NCBI RefSeq assembly: GCF_029892515.1 | Contig: NZ_JARXVF010000001.1 | Coordinates: forward strand, 1,488,001 to 1,552,000 | Reading direction: 5' to 3' | Source: Pseudaminobacter soli (ex Li et al. 2025) | GTDB taxonomy: Bacteria > Pseudomonadota > Alphaproteobacteria > Rhizobiales > Rhizobiaceae | DNA length: 64,000 bases | Shown here: positions 56,676-64,000 of the stretch, in pieces | Layout: the number at the start of each line of letters is the position of its first letter | Position numbering within the stretch: position 1 is the stretch's first letter | Program-made: the position numbers and the translations under genes | Notes under the pieces: model-generated | Database searches by the model: none | Told to the model about the DNA's origin: nothing | The model's input: only the letters and a program-made list of their open reading frames with translations

Positions 56676-58424
56676 TCAGGCTTCGGCGCGCACCTTGTGA
56701 TCGTCCCCGCGTTCCAGCCATCTCGCGGCGGGCGGCTCGAAACCTATCGGGCGGACTAGCGAGGGAACCTGCCGCGTGTCCAGCTCAAATCGCTGCTTGC
56801 GCCGCTCGATGGTGGGAACGGCCGAAATGAGCTTCTTCGTGTAGGGATGCTGCGGGTCCGAAAGCACCGACTTTGCATCGCCGATCTCGACGATCTGGCC
56901 GGCGAACATCACGGCGACGCGGTGGGCGATACGCTCCACCACCGCCATGTCGTGCGAGATGAAGAGATAGGCAAGCCCGTATTCGCGTTGCAAGTCGACC
57001 AGCAGCTCCAGCACCCGCGCCTGCACGGAGACGTCGAGCGCCGAGACGGCCTCGTCGAGCACGACCACCGAAGGGTTCAGCATCAGCGAACGCGCGATGC
57101 ACAGGCGCTGCCGCTGGCCGCCGGAGAACTGGTGCGGATAGCGCGCAAGGCTGTCTTCCGGCAGGCCGACCTGCTTCAGCAGCTTCGCCATCCTCGCTCG
57201 AACAGTTGCGTCCACCCGCTGGCCGGCGGCGATGACCGGCTCGGCCAATATCTGCTCGACATTGAGGCGCGGATTGAGCGAGGCATAGGGGTTCTGGAAC
57301 ACCATCTGCACCGGCAGGCGGCTGGCTCCGGGCATGGCGATGCGCTCGTCGACAGCGAACGCCCCGCGCGTGGGCGACACGAGACCGAGCACGGCGCGCG
57401 CAGTGGTCGATTTGCCCGAACCGCTTTCGCCGACGATCGCCAGCGTCTCGCCTGGCAACAGGTCGAAGCCGACGCCATCCACGGCGTGGACCGCCCCGAA
57501 CGGCCGGCCCAGCCAGCCGCGCTTGAGCGGGAAGCGCACGACGAGATCATCCACTTCCAAAGTGGGCTTGGCGGATGCTTCGCCGCCGCGCTTGCCGTCC
57601 CCGCGAACCGCCTCGCCGGCGGAAAAATGCGGTACGGCATGCAGCAGATGGCGCGTGTAGGAATGCTGCGGATTATCGAGGATCTGGCCGAGTTCGCCCC
57701 GCTCCACCGCGCGCCCGTCCTGCATCACCATCACGCGGTCGGCGATACCAGCGACGAGGCCGATGTCATGGCTGATGAAGATCATCGACATGCCGGTCTC
57801 GCGCCGAAGCTCGCCGAGCAGCGCCATGATCTGCGCCTGCACGGTGACGTCGAGCGCGGTGGTCGGCTCGTCGGCAATCAGCAGGCGCGGATTGCAGGCC
57901 AGCGCCATGGCGATCATCACGCGCTGCAGCATGCCGCCGGAAAGCTGGTCAGGCGTGGCCGACAGACGGCGCTCGGCGTCGGGGATGCGCACGCGCTCCA
58001 GCGCTTCGCGCGCGGCCGCCTTCGCCTGCTTGCCGGTCAGGCCGCGATGCAGGCGGAACGCCTCCTCGATCTGGGCGCCGATGGTCAGCACCGGGTTGAG
58101 CGAGGTCATCGGCTCCTGGAAGATCACGCCGATCTCGGCGCCGCGGATCTTCGTCAGTTCCTGCGCGCTGGCGGTGGTGATGTCGGTGACGCTGCCATCG
58201 GCGCGCAACAGTTCTATCGAGCCGCTGGCGATGCGGCCGCCGGCATAGTCGATCAGCCGATTGGTGGAGAGCGCGGTGACGGACTTGCCCGAGCCGCTTT
58301 CGCCGACGATGGCCAGCACTTCGCCGACGCCGAGGTCGAAGCTGACGCCATGCACGACCTCCTTGGCGTTCGGCGCGCGGCCGAAGCTGACATGCAGGTC
58401 GCGGACGGAGAGGATCGGCTTCAT
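56676..58424 (-). CDS. Oligopeptide ABC transporter ATP-binding protein (fused OppD-OppF type)
   Basis: A 582-residue fusion of two ABC ATPases. Domain 1: GESGSGKSV, LSGGMLQR, LLIADEPTTALDVT. Domain 2: GESGSGKST, FSGGQRQR, VVVLDEAVSALDVS (Ala for the usual Pro in Walker B). Both carry the Opp/Dpp-type C-terminal Cys-free tail; the fused form is common in the YejF-like group. Start at 58424 overlaps nothing and the upstream permease stop is 2 bases before. Part of the importer 56676-61833. Confidence 0.92.
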   Translation of the reverse strand: MKPILSVRDLHVSFGRAPNAKEVVHGVSFDLGVGEVLAIVGESGSGKSVTALSTNRLIDYAGGRIASGSIELLRADGSVTDITTASAQELTKIRGAEIGVIFQEPMTSLNPVLTIGAQIEEAFRLHRGLTGKQAKAAAREALERVRIPDAERRLSATPDQLSGGMLQRVMIAMALACNPRLLIADEPTTALDVTVQAQIMALLGELRRETGMSMIFISHDIGLVAGIADRVMVMQDGRAVERGELGQILDNPQHSYTRHLLHAVPHFSAGEAVRGDGKRGGEASAKPTLEVDDLVVRFPLKRGWLGRPFGAVHAVDGVGFDLLPGETLAIVGESGSGKSTTARAVLGLVSPTRGAFAVDERIAMPGASRLPVQMVFQNPYASLNPRLNVEQILAEPVIAAGQRVDATVRARMAKLLKQVGLPEDSLARYPHQFSGGQRQRLCIARSLMLNPSVVVLDEAVSALDVSVQARVLELLVDLQREYGLAYLFISHDMAVVERIAHRVAVMFAGQIVEIGDAKSVLSDPQHPYTKKLISAVPTIERRKQRFELDTRQVPSLVRPIGFEPPAARWLERGDDHKVRAEA

Positions 58425-58425
58425 G

Positions 58426-59259
58426 TCAGGCCCTCCGCGTCTTGGGGTCGAGGATGTCGCGCAGCGCATCGCCCAGGAGGTTGAAGCCGAGGATGGAGAG
58501 CATGATCGCCAGCGCCGGGAAGGCCAGCAGCCAGGGCGCCTGTTCCATCAGGTTGCGGCTGTCGCTGAGCATCAGGCCGAGCGAGGCGGCGGGCGGCTGC
58601 GTGCCGAGGCCGAGGAAGCTCAGCCCCGCCTCCGTCAGCAGCGCCCAGGCGAGCGCCAGCGTGACCTGCACGGTGAGCGGCGCGACGAGATTGAGCAGCA
58701 GGTGCCGGGACAGGATGTAGGTGCGGCTAGAGCCGAAGGTACGCGCCGCATCGACGAAATCGCGCGCTTTCAGCGAAAGTGCGGGGCCACGCACCACGCG
58801 GGTGAAGATCGGCGTGTAGACGATGCCAATGGCCGCAACGCTGGTCCAGGTGCCGGGGCCGACGATGGTGACGACCAGAAGCGCGAGCAAGATGGCGGGA
58901 AAGGCGAGCAACACGTCCATCAACCGCATCAACACCGTGTCCCAACGCTTGCCGTACCATGCGGCGGTGAGGCCTAGCACGGTGCCGACGATCGTGGCCG
59001 CCGTGACGGAGAAGAAGGCGACGGTGAAGGACTGGCCCACGCCCTGCATCAGCCGGCTCAGTACGTCGCGGCCGAAAAGGTCCGTGCCCATCCAGTGGGA
59101 AGCGGAGGGGCCGTGCAAACGGTCGAGGCGGTACTGCATCAACGGGTCGTGCGGGGTGAGGCCGAATGCGCCGAGCAGCGCGACGACGAGATAGACAAGC
59201 ACGATGGCGCCGCCGATGCGGCCGCTCGGATGCGCGAAGATCGATTTCAGCATGCGCAT
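58426..59259 (-). CDS. Oligopeptide ABC transporter permease DppC-like
   Basis: A 277-residue permease with an N-terminal cytoplasmic segment, a periplasmic loop typical of DppC (GPSASHWMGTDLFGRDVLSRLMQG) and the EAA-like motif KARDFVDAARTFGSSRTYILSRHLLLN. Start at 59259 overlaps the previous stop by one base (TGATG); GTG at 59262 and ATG at 59253 are alternatives. Confidence 0.92.
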   Translation of the reverse strand: MRMLKSIFAHPSGRIGGAIVLVYLVVALLGAFGLTPHDPLMQYRLDRLHGPSASHWMGTDLFGRDVLSRLMQGVGQSFTVAFFSVTAATIVGTVLGLTAAWYGKRWDTVLMRLMDVLLAFPAILLALLVVTIVGPGTWTSVAAIGIVYTPIFTRVVRGPALSLKARDFVDAARTFGSSRTYILSRHLLLNLVAPLTVQVTLALAWALLTEAGLSFLGLGTQPPAASLGLMLSDSRNLMEQAPWLLAFPALAIMLSILGFNLLGDALRDILDPKTRRA

Positions 59260-60218
59260 CACCGGCCCTCCAGGCGAATGCGCGGATCGAGCGCGGCATA
59301 GGCCAGATCGACCAGGAGATTGACGATCATGAAGTTGAAGGCGATGAACAGCACCGCTCCCTGCACCAGCGCATAGTCGCGCTGCAGGATCGCCTCCAGC
59401 ACCATGCGCCCGAGACCCGGCAGCGCAAAAATCTGCTCGACGATCACCGCACCGCCCAGCAGGTAGCCGAACTCGATGCCGCTCAGCGTCACCACCGGCA
59501 CCAGCGCGTTGGGCAGCGCATGGCGCCAGATCACCTTGCGCTCGGGAACACCCTTGGCGCGCGCGGTGCGCACATAATCGTCGCTCAGCACATCGAGCAT
59601 GGCCGAGCGCGACACGCGCGTGACGGAGGCCGCAAAGGCGCAGCCGAGCGTGAAGGCCGGCAGGATCAGCTGGCCGAGGTTCTGGAGCGGGTCCTGCCAG
59701 AACGGCGTGAAGGCGCCCATGGTGGGCAGCACGCCCAAACCGACCGACAGGAGGTAGATGAGGATGAGGCCGACCACGAAGCTCGGTGTCGACTGGCCGA
59801 TCATCGCGGCAATACGCACACCAAGATCGGCCGGCCGCTCATTGCGCGTCGCGGCATAGACGCCAGCCGGCACGCCGATGGTCAGCGCGATCAGCATGGA
59901 CAGCAGCGCTAGTTCCAGCGTCAGCGGGAAGCGTTCGAGGATGACCGTCAGCACCGGCTTGCCGTAGGTTACGGATAGACCGAGATCGCCGCTGAACAGG
60001 CCTGTGAACCAGCGCCAGTACTGCACGATCCAGGGCTGGTCGATACCGAAATAGGTGGCGAGCGACAGGCGCTGCTGCGGCGTGAGCAGGCCCGCTTCCG
60101 TGCCCAGCATGGCGGTGATGGCGTCGCCCGGAACCAGGCGGATGGCGACGAAGACGACGACCGACACGCCGATCAGCACGAGAGGGAAGGCCGCCAGGCG
60201 CCGTATCAGGTAGTTCAC
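59259..60218 (-). CDS. Oligopeptide ABC transporter permease DppB-like
   Basis: A 319-residue permease of the DppB/OppB type with about six spans, beginning MNYLIRRLAAFPLVLIGVSVVVF and containing RTARAKGVPERKVIWRHALPNALVPVVT, the EAA loop. Start at 60218 follows the intercistronic hairpin at 60264-60302. Confidence 0.93.
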   Translation of the reverse strand: MNYLIRRLAAFPLVLIGVSVVVFVAIRLVPGDAITAMLGTEAGLLTPQQRLSLATYFGIDQPWIVQYWRWFTGLFSGDLGLSVTYGKPVLTVILERFPLTLELALLSMLIALTIGVPAGVYAATRNERPADLGVRIAAMIGQSTPSFVVGLILIYLLSVGLGVLPTMGAFTPFWQDPLQNLGQLILPAFTLGCAFAASVTRVSRSAMLDVLSDDYVRTARAKGVPERKVIWRHALPNALVPVVTLSGIEFGYLLGGAVIVEQIFALPGLGRMVLEAILQRDYALVQGAVLFIAFNFMIVNLLVDLAYAALDPRIRLEGR

Positions 60219-60263
60219 GGGTCGTGCCTTTTCGTCGGAATACGCAATATTGCGGTCGGAATT

Positions 60264-60302
60264 GGCGCCTTACCTTCCCACAAAGGGAAACGGCAAGGCG
60301 CC
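60264..60302 (-). promoter_or_regulatory. Intercistronic stem-loop after the oligopeptide-binding gene
   Basis: GGCGCCTT / AAGGCGCC (8 bp) encloses a second stem TTCCC / GGGAA with an ACAAA loop. It begins 14 bases after the binding-protein stop and ends about 46 bases before the DppB start, so it probably sets the ratio of binding protein to permease. Confidence 0.6.
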
Positions 60303-60315
60303 TGCCCGTCCGGCC

Positions 60316-61833
60316 TTACTGCTGAAGAGTGACCTTGCCGAGGCTGTAGAGCGAGCCGGTCGGCATCGGCACGAAGCCCTGCACGTTCTTCTGCTGCGCG
60401 GTGTAGCCGTAAGAAGTGTAGAGCCAGACCCAGGGCGACTTCTCGGCAATCTGCTTTTCGAAGTCGGCGAAGATGATTTTACGCTTCTCCGGGTCGGTTT
60501 CGGCGCGGCCCTGCTGCAGCAGGGCATCGAGCTTATCGTCGGCGAAGTTGGAAACCTGCTGCAGGTTGCCGTTCTTCGTCCAGTAGCGGTTGTACATCGT
60601 ATACGGATCGGGGCGGCCGCCATTCAGCGCCACGGCCATGTCGAAGTCGCCCTTCAGCCAGGTGTCGACATAGACGTTGAGCTCCATCATCTTGATGTCG
60701 AGCTTCACGCCGATCTCGGCGAGCTGCGCCTGCAGCACCTGCGCTTCGGCGGCAGCCGTAGGCGGCTCGCCAGTGGCGGCAATCACGGTTGCGGTAAAGC
60801 CATCGGCGAAGCCGGCATCGGCCATCAGCTTCTTGGCCTTCTCCACATCGCGCTTGTAGCAGAACAGCGAGTCCGGATCGGACGCGAAGAAGGGCATGGT
60901 CAGCGGCCCGGTCACCTTGCCCTCGCCCAGCGAGGCGGTGTCGAGCACGGCCTGACGGTCGACGGCGCAGGAAATGGCCTGGCGCACCGCCAGCTCGTTC
61001 ATCGGCTTGTGCGCCGGGTTGAGCTGCAGCACGTGATAGGCGAGCACCGGAGCGCGATTGAGCTGCAGCTTGGCCTCATTGGGCACCAGCGTCGCAATCA
61101 GCGGGTCGTTGAGCAGCGCGAAATCGACCTGGCCGGTGCGCATGGCCGCAAGAATTGCGGTCTCGTCCGGCAGGACGCTGATCTCGATGCCGTCGACGCC
61201 CGTCGCCCCGCCGGCCCAATCCTTGTTGGCGACCAGCACTTCCTTGGAGTTCGGATCCCAGCGCTCCAGCTTGAACGGGCCGGAGCCGACAGCCTTGGTG
61301 CCGATGGTGCCGGCGGCAATTTCGCTTGCCGGGACGATCGACGAGTTGGTGTCGGTCATGGCCGTCAGGATCGGCGCGTCGGGCTGCGACAGCTTGAAGA
61401 CGACCGTGCCGGCATCCGGCGTCTCGATGCCCTCGACGGAGAGGTAGTTCGCACGATTGGCCGCGCCGGTCTTCTCGTCGAGAATGCGCTCGAAGGATGC
61501 TTTCACGTCGGCCGAGGTCACCGCCTCGCCGTTCTGGAATTTTGCTTTCGGGTCGAGCTTGAAGGTCAGCTCCTTGCCGTCAGCGGAGAACTCCCAGCTT
61601 TGCGCGATGCCGGGCACGATCTTGAGATCAGCATCCAGCCGCACCAGCGGCTCGTAGATCAGTTCGAGCAGGCGCAGCGAGGAAAACGCCACCTGCTTAT
61701 GCGGATCGAGGCCGGTCGCATCCTGCGACCAGGCCATGCGCAAAGTTGCGGCATCGGCCTGGGCGACAAGCGCCGAAACGCCGAGCATCGCGGCGGTGGT
61801 GACGCCCAAAAGGCGCTTGAACTTGCTGGTCAT
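60316..61833 (-). CDS. Oligopeptide/dipeptide-type periplasmic binding protein (SBP_bac_5)
   Basis: A 505-residue solute-binding protein with a Sec signal (residues ~1-29, ...VAQADAAT). The mature start TLRMAWSQDATGLDPHKQVAFSSLRLLELIYEPLVRLD is the family 5 signature. ATG at 61833 follows GGGGAGGG at good spacing. Position between murQ and the Opp-type permeases suggests muropeptides or MurNAc-containing ligands, an inference to be tested; family 5 proteins also bind dipeptides, opines and glutathione. Confidence 0.9.
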   Translation of the reverse strand: MTSKFKRLLGVTTAAMLGVSALVAQADAATLRMAWSQDATGLDPHKQVAFSSLRLLELIYEPLVRLDADLKIVPGIAQSWEFSADGKELTFKLDPKAKFQNGEAVTSADVKASFERILDEKTGAANRANYLSVEGIETPDAGTVVFKLSQPDAPILTAMTDTNSSIVPASEIAAGTIGTKAVGSGPFKLERWDPNSKEVLVANKDWAGGATGVDGIEISVLPDETAILAAMRTGQVDFALLNDPLIATLVPNEAKLQLNRAPVLAYHVLQLNPAHKPMNELAVRQAISCAVDRQAVLDTASLGEGKVTGPLTMPFFASDPDSLFCYKRDVEKAKKLMADAGFADGFTATVIAATGEPPTAAAEAQVLQAQLAEIGVKLDIKMMELNVYVDTWLKGDFDMAVALNGGRPDPYTMYNRYWTKNGNLQQVSNFADDKLDALLQQGRAETDPEKRKIIFADFEKQIAEKSPWVWLYTSYGYTAQQKNVQGFVPMPTGSLYSLGKVTLQQ

Positions 61834-61890
61834 TCTACCCTCCCCTTTTTTCTTCTCATTCAAAGAAGCCAAAGATTGATTGAGTCGGCA

Positions 61891-62835
61891 TCAGGCCGAC
61901 GCCGGCCTGCCCTGTTGAATTGCTTTTCGCAGGAAGCCCCCCGCATCTTCCAGCACAAAGCGGGCGTCCGCCGCGTTCATCCCCGTCATTATGACCAATA
62001 TGGCGAGCTTCACATCATCGCTGGTCTGCGCAAGCGCATCCTGCGCATCTTCCAGCGAGCAGTCGGTCGCCTGCATGACGATACGGGCCGCGCGCGCCGC
62101 CAGCTTCTTGTTGGACGACTTCATGTCGACCATCAGGTTCTGGTAGGTCTTGCCGACGCGCACCATGCCGGCCGTGGTCAGCATGTTCAGCACCAGCTTC
62201 TCGGCGGTGCCGGCCTTCATGCGCGTCGAGCCAGTGAGAACCTCGGGGCCGACGACCGGTGAAATGGCGATGTCGGCAATGGCGGCGATGGCCGAATCCG
62301 GGTTGCAGGATAGCGCCACTGCGGTCGCGCCGATTTTCTTGGCATGGTTCAAGCCGCCAATGACGTAAGGCGTGCGCCCGCTGGCGGCGATGCCAACCAC
62401 CACATCCTTGTCGATCAGGCCGATCTCGGCCAAGGCCTGGGCACCCTCGACGTCATTGTCTTCAGCGCCTTCAGCTGCGTTCATCAGCGCATCATAGCCA
62501 CCGGCGACCAGGCCGACGACCATGGTGGAAGGAACGCTGAAGGTTGGCGGGCATTCCGAGGCATCGAGCACGCCGAGGCGGCCGCTGGTGCCGGCGCCCA
62601 TGTAGATCAGCCTGCCGCCATTCTGGAAGGCAGCGGCGATGCGGTCGACGGCAGCGGCGATCTCGGGGATCACCTTCTCGACGGCCTCGGCTACGCCCTT
62701 GTCCTCGTCGTTGATCCTGCGCAGAAGCTCGGTCGTCGGCAAAAGGTCCAGATCCATCGTGCGCGGATTGCGCCCCTCGGAAACCAGCCGCTCCAGTTCG
62801 GAAATCAACGCCTGCTCGGACACGTCGCCACTCAT
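61891..62835 (-). CDS. murQ: N-acetylmuramic acid 6-phosphate etherase
   Basis: A 314-residue SIS-domain enzyme that splits MurNAc-6-phosphate into GlcNAc-6-phosphate and D-lactate. [21 protein letters not shown] holds the sugar-phosphate site and a catalytic Glu; GAEDN follows; SGRTPYV and [13 protein letters not shown] complete the family marks. ATG at 62835 is used; a GTG at 62877 would extend into the probable promoter. It heads the second half of the operon behind a palindromic site. Confidence 0.95.
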   Translation of the reverse strand: MSGDVSEQALISELERLVSEGRNPRTMDLDLLPTTELLRRINDEDKGVAEAVEKVIPEIAAAVDRIAAAFQNGGRLIYMGAGTSGRLGVLDASECPPTFSVPSTMVVGLVAGGYDALMNAAEGAEDNDVEGAQALAEIGLIDKDVVVGIAASGRTPYVIGGLNHAKKIGATAVALSCNPDSAIAAIADIAISPVVGPEVLTGSTRMKAGTAEKLVLNMLTTAGMVRVGKTYQNLMVDMKSSNKKLAARAARIVMQATDCSLEDAQDALAQTSDDVKLAILVIMTGMNAADARFVLEDAGGFLRKAIQQGRPASA

Positions 62836-62931
62836 CCTTATCAAAGACCGACCACACCGGCTGCGATTATATCGCACCGATAAGATCCGATTAAGGATCT
62901 AGAATGCAATATTCCTGGCTGTCAATCAGAC

Positions 62932-62957
62932 TTGGAATTTAATATTCCAAATTCCAA
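62932..62957 (-). promoter_or_regulatory. Candidate operator upstream of murQ
   Basis: TTGGAAT and ATTCCAA form a palindrome with a 5-base spacer (62932-62950), followed at once by a second ATTCCAA (62951-62957); another AATATTCC lies at 62908-62915. The murQ start is about 100 bases downstream. RpiR/MurR-like regulators control murQ genes elsewhere, so such a protein (not in this window) is a plausible binder. Confidence 0.5.
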
Positions 62958-63859
62958 TCACTTATCGGAGGCCGACGCTTCCCGGGCGAGACGTCGGGCG
63001 AGGATGATCGCTCCCGAAACGGCGTCTCCGTCCGCCGGCTTCAGCCGCCGGCGCACATCCGGCGCCAGCCAGGGCTCCAGCGGGCTTGCCAGACCACCCA
63101 GCAGGGTTACGCGCGGCGCGCCCTTGTCGAACAGCGTGCGCACCAGCGTGTCGATCTGTTCGGCGGCCGATTGGACGATGCGTCGGCCGGCGGCGTCGCC
63201 CTGGTCGGCGTGGCGCATGACGGTCGGCGCGAGCGCGGCGTAGTCGGTGGCCGTCGCGCGGTCCATCCAGGCCACCGCCTCCATCGGATCGTCGTGGAAA
63301 CGCTGCATGATCTCGGTGAGCAGCGCGGAACGGTCCTGGCGTCCGTCATGGGCGCGCAACGCAAGCTGCACCGCCTTCAGGCCAAGATCGGCGCCGCTGC
63401 CTTCGTCCGAGATCGGAAAACCATAGCCTCCGACACGGAGGTCACGCCCCTCGACGAAACCGAGGCCGATCGAGCCGGTGCCCGCAATCACGATCGCGCC
63501 GTCGCGCCCCGAGTGCGCGCCAAGGCATGCGCCCATGCCGTCGCTGGTGAATGCGATGCCCCGAAACGGATGCCCGATGGCTTGCAGCGCTTCGAGCGCG
63601 CCCTTGCGCCCGATGCCGGCCAGCCCCACACCGGCATAGGTGCGCGCCAGCTCGGCCGGCCCGAAACCCGCCTCCTCAGTGGCGGCGCCGAAGGCGCGGG
63701 CGATGGAGGCCCACGCCACGTCGATGCCGAGCCGGGTCGTCGCCGGGCCGGACAGGCCCTGCCCCAGCACGTTGCCGGCCTCGTCCTCGATGCGGGCGCG
63801 GCAGCCCGTGCCGCCGCCATCGACGCCGAGATAGAAGTGCGGGCCGGACGCGGCGCTCA

Positions 63860-63860
<1 letters not shown>
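62958..63860 (-). CDS. BadF/BadG-family N-acetylglucosamine/MurNAc kinase
   Basis: A 300-residue ASKHA ATPase. Phosphate-binding LGVDGGGTGCRARIEDEAGNVLGQG is at the N-terminus, AGTGSIGLGF and GGYGFPISDEGSGADLG are the second and third ATP-binding/catalytic motifs. Members phosphorylate GlcNAc or MurNAc. ATG at 63860 overlaps the murA stop by one base (TGATG). With anmK, murQ and murA next to it, a role in salvaging amino sugars for peptidoglycan is likely. Confidence 0.9.

Positions 63861-64000
<140 letters not shown>

Noticed and set aside
56847-58484. A 545-codon plus-strand frame opposite the fused oligopeptide ATPase
   Set aside because: The minus strand has both Walker motif sets; the plus frame has none.
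60250-62262. A 670-codon plus-strand frame opposite the SBP and murQ
   Set aside because: Spans two real minus-strand genes and has no family features.

Overview
The window looks like a chromosomal segment of a high-GC alphaproteobacterium of the order Hyphomicrobiales (Rhizobiales), most like the Phyllobacteriaceae (Mesorhizobium/Aminobacter type). The pointers are the order aroA-cmk-rpsA, the order rpmH-rnpA-yidC-engB with argB just beyond, a class II EPSP synthase that by memory closely resembles the Agrobacterium CP4 enzyme, and rhizobial families such as FYDLN-acid, DUF982 and DUF1194. This assignment comes from gene families and order, not from a database search. I saw no insertion sequence, prophage, CRISPR array or plasmid origin.

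Layout. 1-5128 (+): the lower part of lysine catabolism, from aminoadipate semialdehyde to 2-oxoglutarate (AmaB-type dehydrogenase, aminotransferase, HglS, FAD-linked 2-hydroxyglutarate dehydrogenase). 5167-9895 (-): three tightly coupled genes for exported proteins (DUF2092, an unrecognised 639-residue protein, a von Willebrand A protein). 10236-15136: tRNA-Ala, an acidic FYDLN protein, aroA-cmk-rpsA with a structured rpsA leader and a terminator. 15258-24564: an MFS exporter, then a divergent guanidino-compound locus (amidinotransferase-fold hydrolase, TetR regulator and 2-ketoarginine decarboxylase homologue on the minus strand; a polar amino acid ABC transporter and an Ldh_2-family reductase on the plus strand). 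24642-28232: CsbD, DoxX, an NDUFA9-like protein, and an ArsR-SRPBCC-DUF899 operon. 28340-34385 (-): a nucleoside-type BMP/ABC importer with cytosine deaminase.

34529-36663: a DUF982 protein and phenylalanine hydroxylase divergent from an Lrp regulator. 36687-37414: a small membrane protein divergent from a MarR regulator. 37454-42723 (-): argB, msrB, an ABM protein, engB, yidC, rnpA and rpmH. 43015-46831 (+): a TVP38 membrane protein, a MerA/Lpd-like flavoprotein and an orphan histidine kinase. 47106-47239: tRNA-Arg and its terminator. 47273-54518: an accessory stretch (secreted alpha/beta hydrolase with an AraC regulator, DUF1194, a winged-helix/repeat regulator, an RhtX/AmpG-like MFS protein, a GNAT) with larger gaps between genes.

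54527-64000 (-): an apparent peptidoglycan-recycling operon reading murA (C-terminus only), a BadF-type sugar kinase, murQ, an oligopeptide-type ABC importer, a cytoplasmic serine beta-lactamase-fold hydrolase and anmK. Together these could import anhydro-muropeptides or MurNAc derivatives, phosphorylate and cleave them to GlcNAc-6-phosphate, and feed precursor synthesis.

A recurring theme is regulation by RNA structure: all three ABC operons carry a strong stem-loop directly after the solute-binding-protein gene. The best candidates for undescribed biology are the three-gene exported operon (5167-9895), the MurA-linked muropeptide operon (54527-64000) and the guanidino-compound locus (16939-24564).
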